In this document: in pieces, positions 42,219 to 52,315 of the stretch | Layout: every line of letters starts with the position of its first letter | Position numbering within the stretch: the first letter of the stretch is position 1 | Origin: Bog-950 sp046329495 | GTDB taxonomy: Bacteria; Bacteroidota; Bacteroidia; Chitinophagales; LD1 | Reading direction: 5' to 3' | Assembly (NCBI GenBank): GCA_046329495.1 | Contig: JAXLUO010000013.1 | Span: 39,883 to 103,882 of the forward strand | DNA: 64,000 nucleotides | Program-made: the position numbers and the translations under genes | Notes under the pieces: generated by a model | Seen by the model: only the letters and a program-made list of their open reading frames with translations | Told to the model about the DNA's origin: nothing | Database searches by the model: none

Positions 42219-45128
42219 TTACAGCGTTATTTTTTGCGTAACCGGCTTGCCACTACCGGTTATACGCACCAGATAAAATCCCGCTGCCCATTCTGTTACC
42301 GGCACATTAAATGCTGCATTACCATTTACTTGTTTTGTGTCGGTATATAACAATTGGCCATTGAGGTTCATAACCTGGAAATGCAGGGTTTCTGCTTTTT
42401 GTAAAGTAATTATAGTAGTTAATGTTCCACCTTGAACCAGTGTTTGAACATTGCTAACATTGGATGCTTCGTTAATGCCAACCGGTTGATCAACATTAGC
42501 ACAGGCGCTTGCACTGCAACCGTTTGCATCGGTAGCAGTAACGCAGTAGTTGCCGGCACTTAGGCCAGTAATGTTCTGCGAGGTGCTGCTGTTATTCCAA
42601 AAGTAAGAAACACCACCAGTGCCGCCGGTAGTAGAAGCGCTAACGCTGCCATCGGTGCCATTTATTGTAGTTGCATCGGTTGGTGTAAGTGTAAGTGCCA
42701 AAGCTGCCGGCTGTGCTACTGATGTATTATACAGTGCCGTGCAGTTGTGGGCATCTGTAACAGTTACGGCATAAGAGCCCGAATTGAGGTTGGTGCGGTT
42801 AGGGTTGCTGTTGGCATCGTTCCAATTATAAGAATAAGGGCCAGTACCGCCACTAACATTAATACTAATGCTGCCATTGCTTGCGCCATTGCAGGTAACA
42901 TCGGTTACATTGCCGGTAACATTCAGTGCAGAAGGTTCGGTTAAGGTATAGCTACCGGTAACCTGGCATCCGCTGTTATCGCTTACTGTTAAGGTGTAAT
43001 TGCCTGCAGTAAGGTTATTTAAGGAAGAGTTAGTGCTACCTGTATTCCAACTGTATGTGTATGGGGTAGCGCCACCGCTTGGTGCAGTTGTTATGCTTCC
43101 GTTGTTACTTCCGTTACACTGTACGTTTGTCTGCTGCGCATTTATTGCCAGGCTACCGCTACTACCAACAGTAAAAGAAAAGCTGGCAGAACAATTGCCG
43201 TTATCAGTAATGGTTACGCTATAGTTACCACCGGCAAGGCCGTTTAGATCTTCGGTATGCAGATTGTTGCTCCATGTAAAAGCATATGGAGCTCCGTTAC
43301 CCCCACCCGGTGTTAGGTTAATAGCGCCGTTATTGCCTCCTCCGCATGATGCATTGGTAACTTGTGCTGTTCCGGTAATGGCGGCAGGTGCGCTAAGTGT
43401 AAAGCTACTGGTGGCAGAGCACTGATGGTTATCTGTGGCAGTTAAAATATAAGTTCCTGCAGCCAGGCTACTGAGGTCTTCAGTTGTAGCGCCATTACTC
43501 CAGTTGTAGTTATAAGGATTGGTACCACCGCTGGTGGTAACGTTTACCGCTCCGGTACTTGTGCCTGCACAAGAAGGGTTCGTGGTTTGCCCGGTTACAT
43601 TAATAGCAGAAGGTTGGCTTACAGATATAGATGCGGTGGCTGTGCAGCTATGTGCATCGGTAATGGTTACCGCGTAATTACCTGTTGACAGAAAACTATG
43701 CGAACTTGCACTGGTATTATCATACCAATGGTAAGTATAGCCTGATGTGCCTCCACTTACAGTAAGTGAAATTGATCCGTTTGCACCACCATTGCAACTA
43801 ACATTCGTAGTTGTTGGTGTAACAACAATCTGCCCCGGTTGGGTAACGGTTACTGCTGCCGTATCGCTGCAGCCAACCTGGTCTGTTACGGTAACTATAT
43901 AAGTTCCTGCCGCCAGGTTGGTAGGATTAAAAATAGTTGCACCGTTGCTCCATACATAACTCGGGCTTCCGGTATTGCCGTTTACACTTACAGTGGCAGC
44001 ACCGTTGCTATTGCCGTAACAGTTAACGTTGGTTACGCTGCTGATGGTTGCCGTTAAAGCACTTGATGCAACCGTTCCCGGGGTAAGAGAAACGCCCCGG
44101 AATTTTTTGTTTGTTCCTGCTGTTGCCATTGGGGTTAAGGTGGCAGAAATGGTAGCATTATAACCGGTATTATCCTGTAAACCGTAAATGGCGCCTTCGC
44201 TGGTAGTGGCAAGTGATACTTGCGAACAGTTAGCTAATCCGGTTAAACCGCGCAATGGGTCGCTGCTGGTAATATTTCCATTGCTAACCCAGGTGCCGCC
44301 AACAAGCGAATATTTGTATATGCCTCCATCTGGGGCAGTTGTGCGATCGTCTGCTACATAAATTACATCGGGACCCGGAACGGAGGGATTTAAGTCAAAC
44401 AAAACAAAGCCGTTAATAGAAGGGCCTGCAGTGGTTGAAAAACCAGGTAGTATAGTGGTTGTTTGTCCGCTTGTAGTTGGCATTCCGGTGCCAACAGTGC
44501 TGATACCTTGAAAGGTTCCTGAAGCAGAACTGGTATAAAGCTGGCTGTTGAACCCTTTTATCCAACGGGTGTTGGCCGGACTGGCGCTTACCTGAACGCC
44601 ATTACCGCCACCTAAGGGAAGGTAAAAAGTTCCACCTGTGTTACCACTGCCATTACCCGAGCACCAAAAGGCAGAGCCATCAAGTGTATAAGCTCCGCGG
44701 ATGCTGTTGTTTTTATAAGCAGAATCCAGGGTAAACATGGTGCTGGTATTAATATTTCCTGAACCATCAATACGAGCAACTACGCGATTGATACCGGTAG
44801 TTGTAGCGACATTGGCCGTACTTGGTGCGGCATCATAACCTGCCAGCGTAAGGTATTGATTATTGCCTGATAAAGCGAGTGAGCCTTCTGAAGTGGCTGA
44901 ACCGCTTATAGTAAAGGTTTGGTTATTTCCATTGTCAGCGGTAGGAAGCATGGTGGTGCCTACAAATGTACCGGTTACTGTATACTCATCAAGATAAACC
45001 GGTGCTGCGGAACTGCTCAGTGCTGTTGATCCATCGCCAACACGTAATACAACAATATTGCCGGCAGTAAAACTATGGCTGAATAAAAAGCATGCGCATA
45101 GTAACAGGGTAGATAATAACCTTTTCAT
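42219..45128 (-). CDS. SprB-repeat surface protein with T9SS type A sorting domain
   Basis: From the ATG at 45128 the protein has 969 residues and a signal peptide (MKRLLSTLLLCACFLFSHSF). The N-terminal 350 residues form a beta-rich region with propeller-like repeats (FTISGSATSEGSLALSGNNQ). Then come seven consecutive SprB-type repeats of about 75 residues, each with a start like NPSCAGTSTGAVNV, a middle Gly-Gly-Thr, and an end like AAGTYILTATDNHQCSA. The C-terminal 75 residues (VMNLNGQLLY ... AAGFYLVRI) are a type A sorting domain. SprB repeats occur in the gliding adhesin of Flavobacterium, but the small size here suggests another surface role. Confidence 0.88.
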   Translation of the reverse strand: MKRLLSTLLLCACFLFSHSFTAGNIVVLRVGDGSTALSSSAAPVYLDEYTVTGTFVGTTMLPTADNGNNQTFTISGSATSEGSLALSGNNQYLTLAGYDAAPSTANVATTTGINRVVARIDGSGNINTSTMFTLDSAYKNNSIRGAYTLDGSAFWCSGNGSGNTGGTFYLPLGGGNGVQVSASPANTRWIKGFNSQLYTSSASGTFQGISTVGTGMPTTSGQTTTILPGFSTTAGPSINGFVLFDLNPSVPGPDVIYVADDRTTAPDGGIYKYSLVGGTWVSNGNITSSDPLRGLTGLANCSQVSLATTSEGAIYGLQDNTGYNATISATLTPMATAGTNKKFRGVSLTPGTVASSALTATISSVTNVNCYGNSNGAATVSVNGNTGSPSYVWSNGATIFNPTNLAAGTYIVTVTDQVGCSDTAAVTVTQPGQIVVTPTTTNVSCNGGANGSISLTVSGGTSGYTYHWYDNTSASSHSFLSTGNYAVTITDAHSCTATASISVSQPSAINVTGQTTNPSCAGTSTGAVNVTTSGGTNPYNYNWSNGATTEDLSSLAAGTYILTATDNHQCSATSSFTLSAPAAITGTAQVTNASCGGGNNGAINLTPGGGNGAPYAFTWSNNLHTEDLNGLAGGNYSVTITDNGNCSASFSFTVGSSGSLAINAQQTNVQCNGSNNGSITTAPSGGATPYTYSWNTGSTNSSLNNLTAGNYTLTVSDNSGCQVTGSYTLTEPSALNVTGNVTDVTCNGASNGSISINVSGGTGPYSYNWNDANSNPNRTNLNSGSYAVTVTDAHNCTALYNTSVAQPAALALTLTPTDATTINGTDGSVSASTTGGTGGVSYFWNNSSTSQNITGLSAGNYCVTATDANGCSASACANVDQPVGINEASNVSNVQTLVQGGTLTTIITLQKAETLHFQVMNLNGQLLYTDTKQVNGNAAFNVPVTEWAAGFYLVRITGSGKPVTQKITL

Positions 45129-45252
45129 TGGGTCGGTTAATAGTTTAAAAATAGTTAGTGTAAGCAGAGCCATAATGGCCCGCATTTAAGAGGCGATATT
45201 ACTAAAATATAGTATCACCCTCTATATGTGCAACCTATAAATAAGCCTATGA

Positions 45253-46008
45253 TTAAGCCTTTTTCCGCTTCTTTTTGCTTTTGGCCTGCAAACTCTGTAA
45301 GAACCGCTTTTCGGTTAATGCCACATAGTCAACTATAGCGTGGCGCATCTCGTCGTCATACTGCCCCAGCAGGTCGTGGCTTTTTTGCAGGATGTCTACG
45401 CCTAATTGAATTGCATCTTCATCCTCAGGCCCGAAAACATCGTGCTTGTGCTTCATTCGGTCTAATACATCTTTTAGTATATCAATTGTTTTAGCTAACA
45501 AGGGTGCATCGGATATAGCCATAAAGAACTCTGTCAGATCTCCGATAAACTTTTCCAGATCTTCCATAGGCAACGAGGCCAGGCAATCATTAAACTGTTC
45601 GGGTGTTAGAGGTACTTTATACTCTTTTTCCTGTGCGGTTTGTAATAACAGATCCTCAAAATGGCGGGCAGAGGTGTGCGTACTCAGAGCAGTCATACCG
45701 GCTTTCATAGCTGCGGGAAACTGAAATCCGAACTTCATTATTGCAGAGGGAAGGCTACCCATCAACGCCCATACCTTAGTTGGGTGCGCAATGTAGGTTT
45801 CCAGTTGCTTGAAGGCGGCATCCAGTTTTTCGCGTTTTGCCGGAGCAGTGTAGAGATTGTTCAGGAAAAAGTCCCTTAATTCTTCTACCAGCTCCCGGTT
45901 AAAGCTTTTAGGCATGGCCTTGTCGCTTTTAAGCGTTTCCCAGTTATAGCGGGCGGCAATACTTTCGCGGTATTGCTCAACCAGGTGGTATTTAAGTTTG
46001 ATATCCAT
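45253..46008 (-). CDS. Conserved helical protein of unknown function
   Basis: The 251-residue protein has no signal peptide or membrane segment and is predicted almost entirely helical from its residue pattern. It ends in a strongly basic tail (LQAKSKKKRKKA). I do not recognise the family. The segment GSLPSAIMKFGFQFPAAMKAG is unusually hydrophobic for a soluble helix and might be a surface-binding element. It is a stand-alone gene on the minus strand with a near-consensus -7 element (TATTTTAG) just upstream. Confidence 0.7.
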   Translation of the reverse strand: MDIKLKYHLVEQYRESIAARYNWETLKSDKAMPKSFNRELVEELRDFFLNNLYTAPAKREKLDAAFKQLETYIAHPTKVWALMGSLPSAIMKFGFQFPAAMKAGMTALSTHTSARHFEDLLLQTAQEKEYKVPLTPEQFNDCLASLPMEDLEKFIGDLTEFFMAISDAPLLAKTIDILKDVLDRMKHKHDVFGPEDEDAIQLGVDILQKSHDLLGQYDDEMRHAIVDYVALTEKRFLQSLQAKSKKKRKKA

Positions 46009-46102
46009 TCAGGCTAAAATAACAGCATAGTTTAAAAATGCTATTGCTTTAGCCCCTATGTGGATATGATTTTGCGCAGTGCTTTTCAAGCAATAAACTC
46101 GG

Positions 46103-47479
46103 TCAAATTCTTTTAACCAAGCAGAGCTTGCCCATTATTACCTGATAAGTGGAGTTGCCTATAACCAATTGTTGACCTTCTGTAAGTTTGGCTAAATCAG
46201 TTATGTCAGCCTCCAGGGTGTGCACTGATCCACCCGTTTGGCGGGCTATCTCTAAATAATCAGTATTGTAATAACCATTGCTTGCTCCGCACAGTATTAT
46301 CTTAACCGGCCGCTTAACTTCTTTCAGCAAGCCCATGTCCTTTACAGGGGCCATATTGTCCGCGATCATTACAATATCTCGGCATTCCGGACAGTTTTCA
46401 ATACCTTTTAGTAAGGCTTCAATGTTATTTTCGGGTGTATCACCTCCACTGCCCGATTTCATTGCGCTACGCACGGTTCGCTCCATCATTGAATACCCCT
46501 TATCTCCCGGGGAAAAGTAAATACCTCCTGTGCTACCTATGCGCTTGGCGTAATCAGGTTTATTGTCCCCATCATTAAAAAACTCAAAACGTTTCACGTC
46601 CTCCATGCCTTCTCTTAACTTATACCATACCAGCAATTGCGCACTATAAGGAGCCATGCTACCGGTAACATCCGTCAGTATCAGTTTGTCTTTCCATTCC
46701 TGATGCCGGCTGAATACCTTTAGCACAGCACTATCAGGCATAAATTGAAAAATCCTGAAGTCAATTGTACCTGCAATGCAATGCACGGTATCTCTGTGCA
46801 GGGTAGTATCTATCAATAAGACTTTTTCCTGGCGCGGGAACCTCCAGTTTTTTATCGTTGACTTTGCCCCTGCTTTTGCCAGCATAGGGTATCTGGGTAA
46901 GTAGAAACCGGTAATAGCATAATAGCTATGCATGCGCATACTGTTAACAATACAAATTGAGTCGTGCATTTTGGTAAATGCTTCCACACTATCCAGAATG
47001 GACGAAATAGATCTTAGTTCTTCGGCCACATCGGGTGTTGTTTTGTGCGGATAAATAACAAAGCCATGGAAAAGTTTGGACGCACTATCCTGGGTTACTC
47101 CAGCTGTTTGGCCTATAAAATGCCAATCAGTAACCTCGCTCGCAAATAGCCAGGGAGCATATTGCCGCAGGGTATCCATTCTTGATTTGTTGAGCGCAGG
47201 TTGATTGAAGGATTTACTTTCACGGTATACGGTATAGACTAAATCAATTCTATCTGCTTGAATTCCACGCAGCTTTGCCCAAACCTGGGGATTTACAACA
47301 CTATCGGTGTTGAAGTCCATGCGAACCAAAATGGGGATGGGGTCAGTGCTCAGCAGCGAATAACGCTCCACTCTTTCGGTTTGCATATCGTGCAGTACAT
47401 CTATAAAATCGCGCTTACCATAAAGTTGCGAGGCGCTAAACAACAGCAGAAGTGTCAGGGTGCTTACAAATGCTTTCAT
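46103..47479 (-). CDS. Exported vWA-like protein
   Basis: From the ATG at 47479 the protein has 458 residues and a signal peptide (MKAFVSTLTLLLLFSASQLYG). The C-terminal half resembles a von Willebrand A domain: LILTDVTGSMAPYSAQLLVW gives a metal-site-like DxTGS at D270, followed by a threonine candidate in GSGGDTPENNIEALL and an aspartate strand DIVMIADNMAPVKD. The N-terminal half is unrecognised. It may bind a metal or protein partner in the periplasm. The gene is divergent from clpP. Confidence 0.72.
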   Translation of the reverse strand: MKAFVSTLTLLLLFSASQLYGKRDFIDVLHDMQTERVERYSLLSTDPIPILVRMDFNTDSVVNPQVWAKLRGIQADRIDLVYTVYRESKSFNQPALNKSRMDTLRQYAPWLFASEVTDWHFIGQTAGVTQDSASKLFHGFVIYPHKTTPDVAEELRSISSILDSVEAFTKMHDSICIVNSMRMHSYYAITGFYLPRYPMLAKAGAKSTIKNWRFPRQEKVLLIDTTLHRDTVHCIAGTIDFRIFQFMPDSAVLKVFSRHQEWKDKLILTDVTGSMAPYSAQLLVWYKLREGMEDVKRFEFFNDGDNKPDYAKRIGSTGGIYFSPGDKGYSMMERTVRSAMKSGSGGDTPENNIEALLKGIENCPECRDIVMIADNMAPVKDMGLLKEVKRPVKIILCGASNGYYNTDYLEIARQTGGSVHTLEADITDLAKLTEGQQLVIGNSTYQVIMGKLCLVKRI

Positions 47480-47658
47480 AACTATATAACTGCTGCCGGT
47501 AGTGGAAGTAACACCCGGAGGGAACAATTTTTAGGCCGGGCATGGCAAATTGACACTGGCACGGTGTATGCTGTATGCCACACAATAAAAGGCGGTGCAC
47601 ATCGTCATTTGGTATATTCAAAAATCCCGTTCATTTTCGGACCGAAATCAATAGCAAT

Positions 47659-48360
47659 ATGAATTTGAAAGAAGCACAAGAGTTTAAGAAATACGCCGTT
47701 AAGCATCATGGAATGAGCAGCTTAGGGGTGGAGCAATACATTAACAAAGTATACAGCACCCACCAGGTGAACAATCTCACCCGTACGGTCATTGAAGAAC
47801 GGCAAATGCCCTTCCGTGAGGTAGATGTATTCTCGCGCCTAATGATGGACCGTATTATCTTCCTGGGTACGCCAATTGACGATTATATTGCTGCTATTAT
47901 TCAGGCCCAGTTGTTGTTTTTGGAAAGCAGCGATAGCCGCACGGATGTTCAGATTTACATTAACAGCCCGGGTGGTGAGGTTTACAGCGGTCTGGGAATA
48001 TATGACACCATGCAGTACGTAAACATGGATGTAGCCACTATTTGCACCGGTATGGCTGCCAGTATGGCTGCCGTTATCCTTTGTTCCGGCGAAAAAGGCA
48101 AGCGCACTGCTTTAACACATGCACGCGTTATGATTCACCAGCCACTGGGCGGTATTGGTGGTAAAGCCAGCGAAATTGAGATTTCGGTAAATGAGATCCG
48201 TAAAATTAAAGATGAGCTTTATACCATTATAAGTGAGCATAGTGGCCAGCCAATTGACAAGGTGGCCCACGATAGCGACAGGGACTATTGGTTGCGTGCT
48301 TTTGAGGCTAAAGAATATGGCCTTATTGACGAAGTTTTGGTGCGTAATGCCAAGAAATAA
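47659..48360 (+). CDS. clpP: ATP-dependent Clp protease proteolytic subunit
   Basis: ClpP forms the barrel-shaped serine protease that degrades substrates fed by ClpX or ClpA/C. From the ATG at 47659 it has 233 residues. The catalytic triad is visible: Ser135 in TGMAASMAAVIL, His160 in ARVMIHQPLGG, and an Asp in DSDRDYWL near residue 211. The substrate-groove region INSPGGEVYSGLGIYDT is intact. clpX follows 101 bases downstream in the usual order. Confidence 0.97.
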   Translation: MNLKEAQEFKKYAVKHHGMSSLGVEQYINKVYSTHQVNNLTRTVIEERQMPFREVDVFSRLMMDRIIFLGTPIDDYIAAIIQAQLLFLESSDSRTDVQIYINSPGGEVYSGLGIYDTMQYVNMDVATICTGMAASMAAVILCSGEKGKRTALTHARVMIHQPLGGIGGKASEIEISVNEIRKIKDELYTIISEHSGQPIDKVAHDSDRDYWLRAFEAKEYGLIDEVLVRNAKK

Positions 48361-48461
48361 GCAATTGTTGTATTTAACAAGCCAATAATTGTTACTTAGG
48401 GGTGGTATGCCTACCTAACTTTTCGGGTAAAATCCCGTAAATTGTATTCGAATTTAAAAGC

Positions 48462-49670
48462 ATGAAGAAAGAGACTGAACCAAGTTGCTCGTTTTGTAAC
48501 CGTAAGAAGCGTGAAGTACAGATACTAATTTCAGGTGTGGAAGGCCATATCTGCGAAAGTTGTGTGCAACAGGCTCAGCAGATTATCGACGAGGAACTGT
48601 TCCACAAGCATAAAAAGTTCCAGTTTTCGCTGCCTAATAGCGTAAAGCCTAAGGATATAAAAAAGTTCCTGGACCAGTATGTTATTGGGCAGGATGAGGC
48701 CAAAAAGTATATCTCGGTAGCGGTGTATAACCACTATAAGCGTTTGAACCAAACCAAGAACGACGAGGTAGAAATCGAGAAAAGTAATATCCTGATGGTG
48801 GGCCAAACCGGCACAGGTAAAACTTTATTGGCGCGCACTATTGCTAAGTTTTTGAATGTACCATTCGCCATTGTAGATGCAACGGTGTTTACCGAAGCGG
48901 GATATGTTGGCGAAGACGTGGAGAGCATCCTTTCGCGCTTGCTACAAGTTAGCAACTATGATGTAAATGCAGCCCAGCACGGTATTATTTACATTGACGA
49001 AATTGATAAAATCGCCCGTAAAGGCGACAACCCTTCCATAACCCGTGATGTATCGGGCGAAGGCGTACAGCAGGCCATGTTGAAGTTGCTGGAAGGTACA
49101 GAGGTATTAGTTCCTCCGCAAGGCGGCCGTAAACACCCTGAACAGAAGATGGTGAAGGTGGATACCTCCAACATCTTGTTTATCTGCGGAGGCGCATTTG
49201 AAGGCATCGATCGGTTGATTGCCACCCGGATGAACCAGGCTAAGGTGGGCTTTAAAAAAGGTAAGGAGAAAGAGAATATTGATACAGAGAACTTTTATAA
49301 GTATGTTTCTCCGCTCGACCTTCGTTCTTTGGATTAATACCTGAGTTGATTGGACGGGTGCCTGTAATGGTTCACCTCGATCCGTTGGATCGTGCAACAT
49401 TGCATTCCATTCTAACTGAGCCTAAGAACGCCTTGTTAAAGCAGTATAAGAAGATATTTAAGGCTGATAATATCAACCTGGTATTTGAGGATGATGCTAT
49501 TGATTTTTATTGTAGATAAAGCCATGGAATTTAAGTTAGGCGCGCGCGGCCTCGTTACCATTTGCGAAGCTATGATGAACGATGCCATGTTCGATTTGCC
49601 TTCAGGTAATGCCAAAGAATTTGTGGTAACCCGCGAATTTGTAGAAGAGCGTTTCGAGAAGCCAACGTGA
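48462..49670 (+). pseudogene. clpX: ATP-dependent Clp protease ATP-binding subunit ClpX, frameshifted twice
   Basis: ClpX is the AAA+ unfoldase for ClpP. The first 290 codons are normal: a C4 zinc finger (CSFCNRKKRE ... HICESCVQQ), Walker A GQTGTGKTLLA, Walker B IIYIDEIDKIA, and the GEGVQQAMLKLLEG region. The frame then breaks at 49328-49330 (TTT where TTTT restores RSFGLIPELIGR), continues in another frame through LDPLDRATLHSILTEPKNALL, and breaks back at 49504-49508 (TTTTT where TTTT restores IVDKAMEFKLGARGL). With both corrected, the protein is full length, about 402 residues. Both breaks are one-base changes in T runs and compensate each other, so a sequence error is more likely than gene loss. 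Confidence 0.92.
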
Positions 49671-49724
49671 GCAAGCTACGTGCTGCTTAACCTTTAACTG
49701 AGCATAGAATTTATTGTTTAAGCG

Positions 49725-50285
49725 CATGTAAACACTTGCGCCTTTACTCATTCCAGCTCATATAACACGCCGTTTTTGTAACGATAGATGTTATTTACAC
49801 CATTGGCCATCTACATTCATAAACACCGGGTTCAGGGTTGGTGAAGGTGCAATAGGTTCCCATGCGTTCAGAGAAGATACGGCTTTACCTTTAGGTTCCG
49901 AAAAATATAAATGAATAGAGGAATAGCTCACCGGGCTTGCCAGTTCGCTTGCCACGTTATCCTTTTAATGAGTGCTTTGTTTGCTGCCATAAAATGTCAA
50001 TTACTTCGGCAACTCCATCTTTTACGTTCTTTACATAAGCTGAAAACAACTGCCCGTTCTTGTAAAGAATATCGTAATTCATTACTGAGGTCTTTTAGTA
50101 AACAGCACATTAGGCCACAATTGCTGCTTAGTTTGTATTGCACCTCACCATTACCGCGGTCAATTTTTTCCACTATTGTAGTGCCAATGCTCTTGCCAAA
50201 AAGAACCACATCATAAATATGCTTTTTCAGCCCAAACGCTAAACAGCGTCATCATAAACAACCCCAAAAGAAATAATCGTTTCAC
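49725..50285 (-). pseudogene. DUF6134-like exported protein, multiply frameshifted
   Basis: No single frame is open, but the minus strand read in pieces gives a coherent protein. A GTG at 50285 opens a signal peptide (KRLFLLGLFMMTLFSVWA), followed by YDVVLFGKSIGTTIVEKIDR, GEVQYKLSS, LRYDILYKNGQLFSAYVKN with VKDGVAEVI, then FSERMGTYCTFTNPEPGVY and SKGASVYMRL. This layout matches the Bacteroidota DUF6134 type of periplasmic protein of about 190 residues, function unknown. At least five indels separate the pieces. The 3' boundary is approximate. It lies in the same damaged stretch as clpX. Confidence 0.6.
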
Positions 50286-50787
50286 TTTATAACATTTATA
50301 CTTTCAAACAATATTGTCGCTTTGGGTAAGAGTGAGCAACCTTTTATCGGGGTTGCATCTTACATAAGATCATCACTACAGAATTTTGCTGTTCCTCCTC
50401 GCTGTTCCTTACAAAGGTAAATAACAATCAGGTGTGCTAATAGTAAAAGCTTATTAAAAAAATAAGCAGACAACCTGAGTCGTCTGCTTTGGGCATGGGT
50501 GGGGTTAGCTATAATCTTAAACCATGTTTCAAAATTCCTGTTTACTAAAATAGGAGATGTTGTTGTCCGAAAAAGGATAGGGTTATTCATTTTTGGGTGA
50601 AAATGACTTATCTATCATAGGTTTTGAAAATGGCTATTTACATCCGATTCAAAGCTTTGTGTAGTAATTTTATAGGGATAATTAGTTGGATTTTGAATAA
50701 ATAGCGGTAAATTCATAAAAAGCGAATTTTGGGTCCTGTTTCGGCAGGCGCTTCCGTTATGCTGTATTGCCGGGCAAATCAAGCCTT
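50286..50787. other. Intergenic region without a supported gene
   Basis: These 502 bases separate two damaged genes and contain no frame with a recognisable product. The only structure I see is the hairpin at 50464-50489. Given the indel density around it, a small broken gene could be hidden here, but I find no protein-like fragments. Confidence 0.4.
50464..50489 (-). terminator. Hairpin with U tract on the minus strand
   Basis: AAGCAGAC and GTCTGCTT form a perfect 8-base-pair stem with a 10-base loop. On the minus strand it is followed by ATTTTTTTAA, so it reads as a terminator or attenuator there. No gene upstream on that strand ends here; the next minus gene begins at 50285, so it could act in that gene's leader. 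Confidence 0.5.
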
Positions 50788-52255
50788 ATGCGTTCCTCCA
50801 ATGAATTATTCTTCTCATCAAATCAATGAATCGCAATGAAAAGGGGTATTTAAAAAATTTGCCGGCATTAATAGTAAAAAGGAGAAGGAAACTACCTCCG
50901 TTTGTTTGATTGTATTGATGCCATGGAGGTTATAATGAAGCCCTGATCAAGAAGAAATTTGCAGGAGAAGTTCATTGATCAATTGAATGTTACCAAGCTT
51001 TATCTGCAAAGATGATCATTAAATCGCTGCGGAATTATTATGGCGATAACGATCCGGAGGTGCAACGCTTGAATGCCATGGCTGAAATTACCCTGCTGTT
51101 TAAAAAGCGCTTATACGATAGTGCTTTGCGCCAAATAGAAAGTAAAGCCCAGCTTATTGAGCAGGAATTACACCTGCTATACCTATCTGGTGCAAATGGA
51201 ATTCCAGATTTATCTCAGAAAGGGTATATGCGAAGAAATACTGGATCTGGGCGGCTAGCCAAAAGCCGAAAAAGGAGGCACTTGCCATTTATGAAAATCT
51301 TTGCGACTACCGCTACCTGCAGGGTGTAGTGATGAGCCGCACCCAAATTGAAGGCCATACCCGAAACGAATCGGAAAAGGAGATACGGAAGTATATAACG
51401 CACCCGCTTTTGCGCGACGAAAAATTGGCTGCAAGTTTTAAGGCTCGTATGCACAGGCTGGAGATTTTGAATAAATGCTATCTAAAGATCGGCGACTACA
51501 AAAAGGCGCATGAAAATGCCTATGAAATGCGGGAACTTTTCCTTAGCAATCCCGATAAAATCCGCATAGCTCCTTATAACTACTTTGTGGCGTTGAACGG
51601 ATTGATAAACCGATGTGTAGCCAGTTTACGGTACGATGAGGCCCTGGCATATGTTAAGGAAGCCGAGCAATTAGCAGAGGATGAGCGTGCGCAGTTGAGC
51701 GATAGCCAGCGATTTGAGATGCGTACCCAAACTCATGAAAAACGACTAATCGTGTATGCTAAAACCGGTCAGTTTGAAAAGGGCATAGAAACCGAAAAGC
51801 ATTTGCGGTTACTGGTTAAGGATGCGCCAATACGAACCGAGTTGGAGGTCACTTCAATCTACTTCAGCGGCATGTGCTACTTCTGTAGTGGCCAACTAAA
51901 AACGGCGCTGGATAAGGTTAACATGCTGATACATGGGGATTTTGAAAATATACGCAAGGATATTATTCTTTGCGCCCATTGGATGAATGTGCTGATCCAT
52001 TTTGAATTTGGTAACTATAGCTTGATGAAACGGCTGTTTACTGTTACACGAAACTTTATGAAAAAGCACAGCTTCCCCATGGATGATTCGGAAGAGCTTT
52101 TTGCACGTCTTCAGGATATCGTTAAGGCTGCTTCATCCGGTAACAAGGATCAGGTGAGGGCCAGGATGATGGCGCTCTATCCAACTTTAGAGCACTATGA
52201 TGTAATTGATGATGATATCATGAAGTGGTGGATTACACACCACCAGAGCGCTTGA
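50788..52255 (+). pseudogene. Helical-repeat protein of a Bacteroidota family, multiply frameshifted
   Basis: The last 308 codons (51329-52255) are open and encode TPR-like helical pairs (KCYLKIGDYKKAHENAYEMR, YVKEAEQLAEDERAQL). Upstream, joining three frames recovers the rest: MRSSNELF from 50788, LIKSMNRNEKGYFKKFAGIN, NYLRLFDCIDAME, NEALIKKKFAG, KFIDQLNVTKLYLQ, IIKSLRNYYGDNDPEVQRL, and DLAASQKPKKEALAIYENL. The opening resembles a family I recall starting with ELFELIKSLT and EKRYFK. About eight indels are needed, most of them single missing or extra bases in A, T or G runs. Restored length is about 490 residues. Function unknown; cytoplasmic. Confidence 0.75.
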
Positions 52256-52315
52256 GCATGGTGTATATCGATCTGTTCTCCTCCATAAACTGATTTAGTT
52301 TTTTAGTTTAGCCCT

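Noticed and set aside
49320..49515. Programmed ribosomal frameshifting in clpX
   Set aside because: Two opposite slips in plain T runs, without a stimulatory structure that I can see, and surrounded by other indel-damaged genes; sequencing error is the simpler reading.
50360..50590. Minus-strand frame of 76 codons between two damaged genes
   Set aside because: Composition looks random, there is no signal peptide or motif, and the terminator-like hairpin lies inside it.
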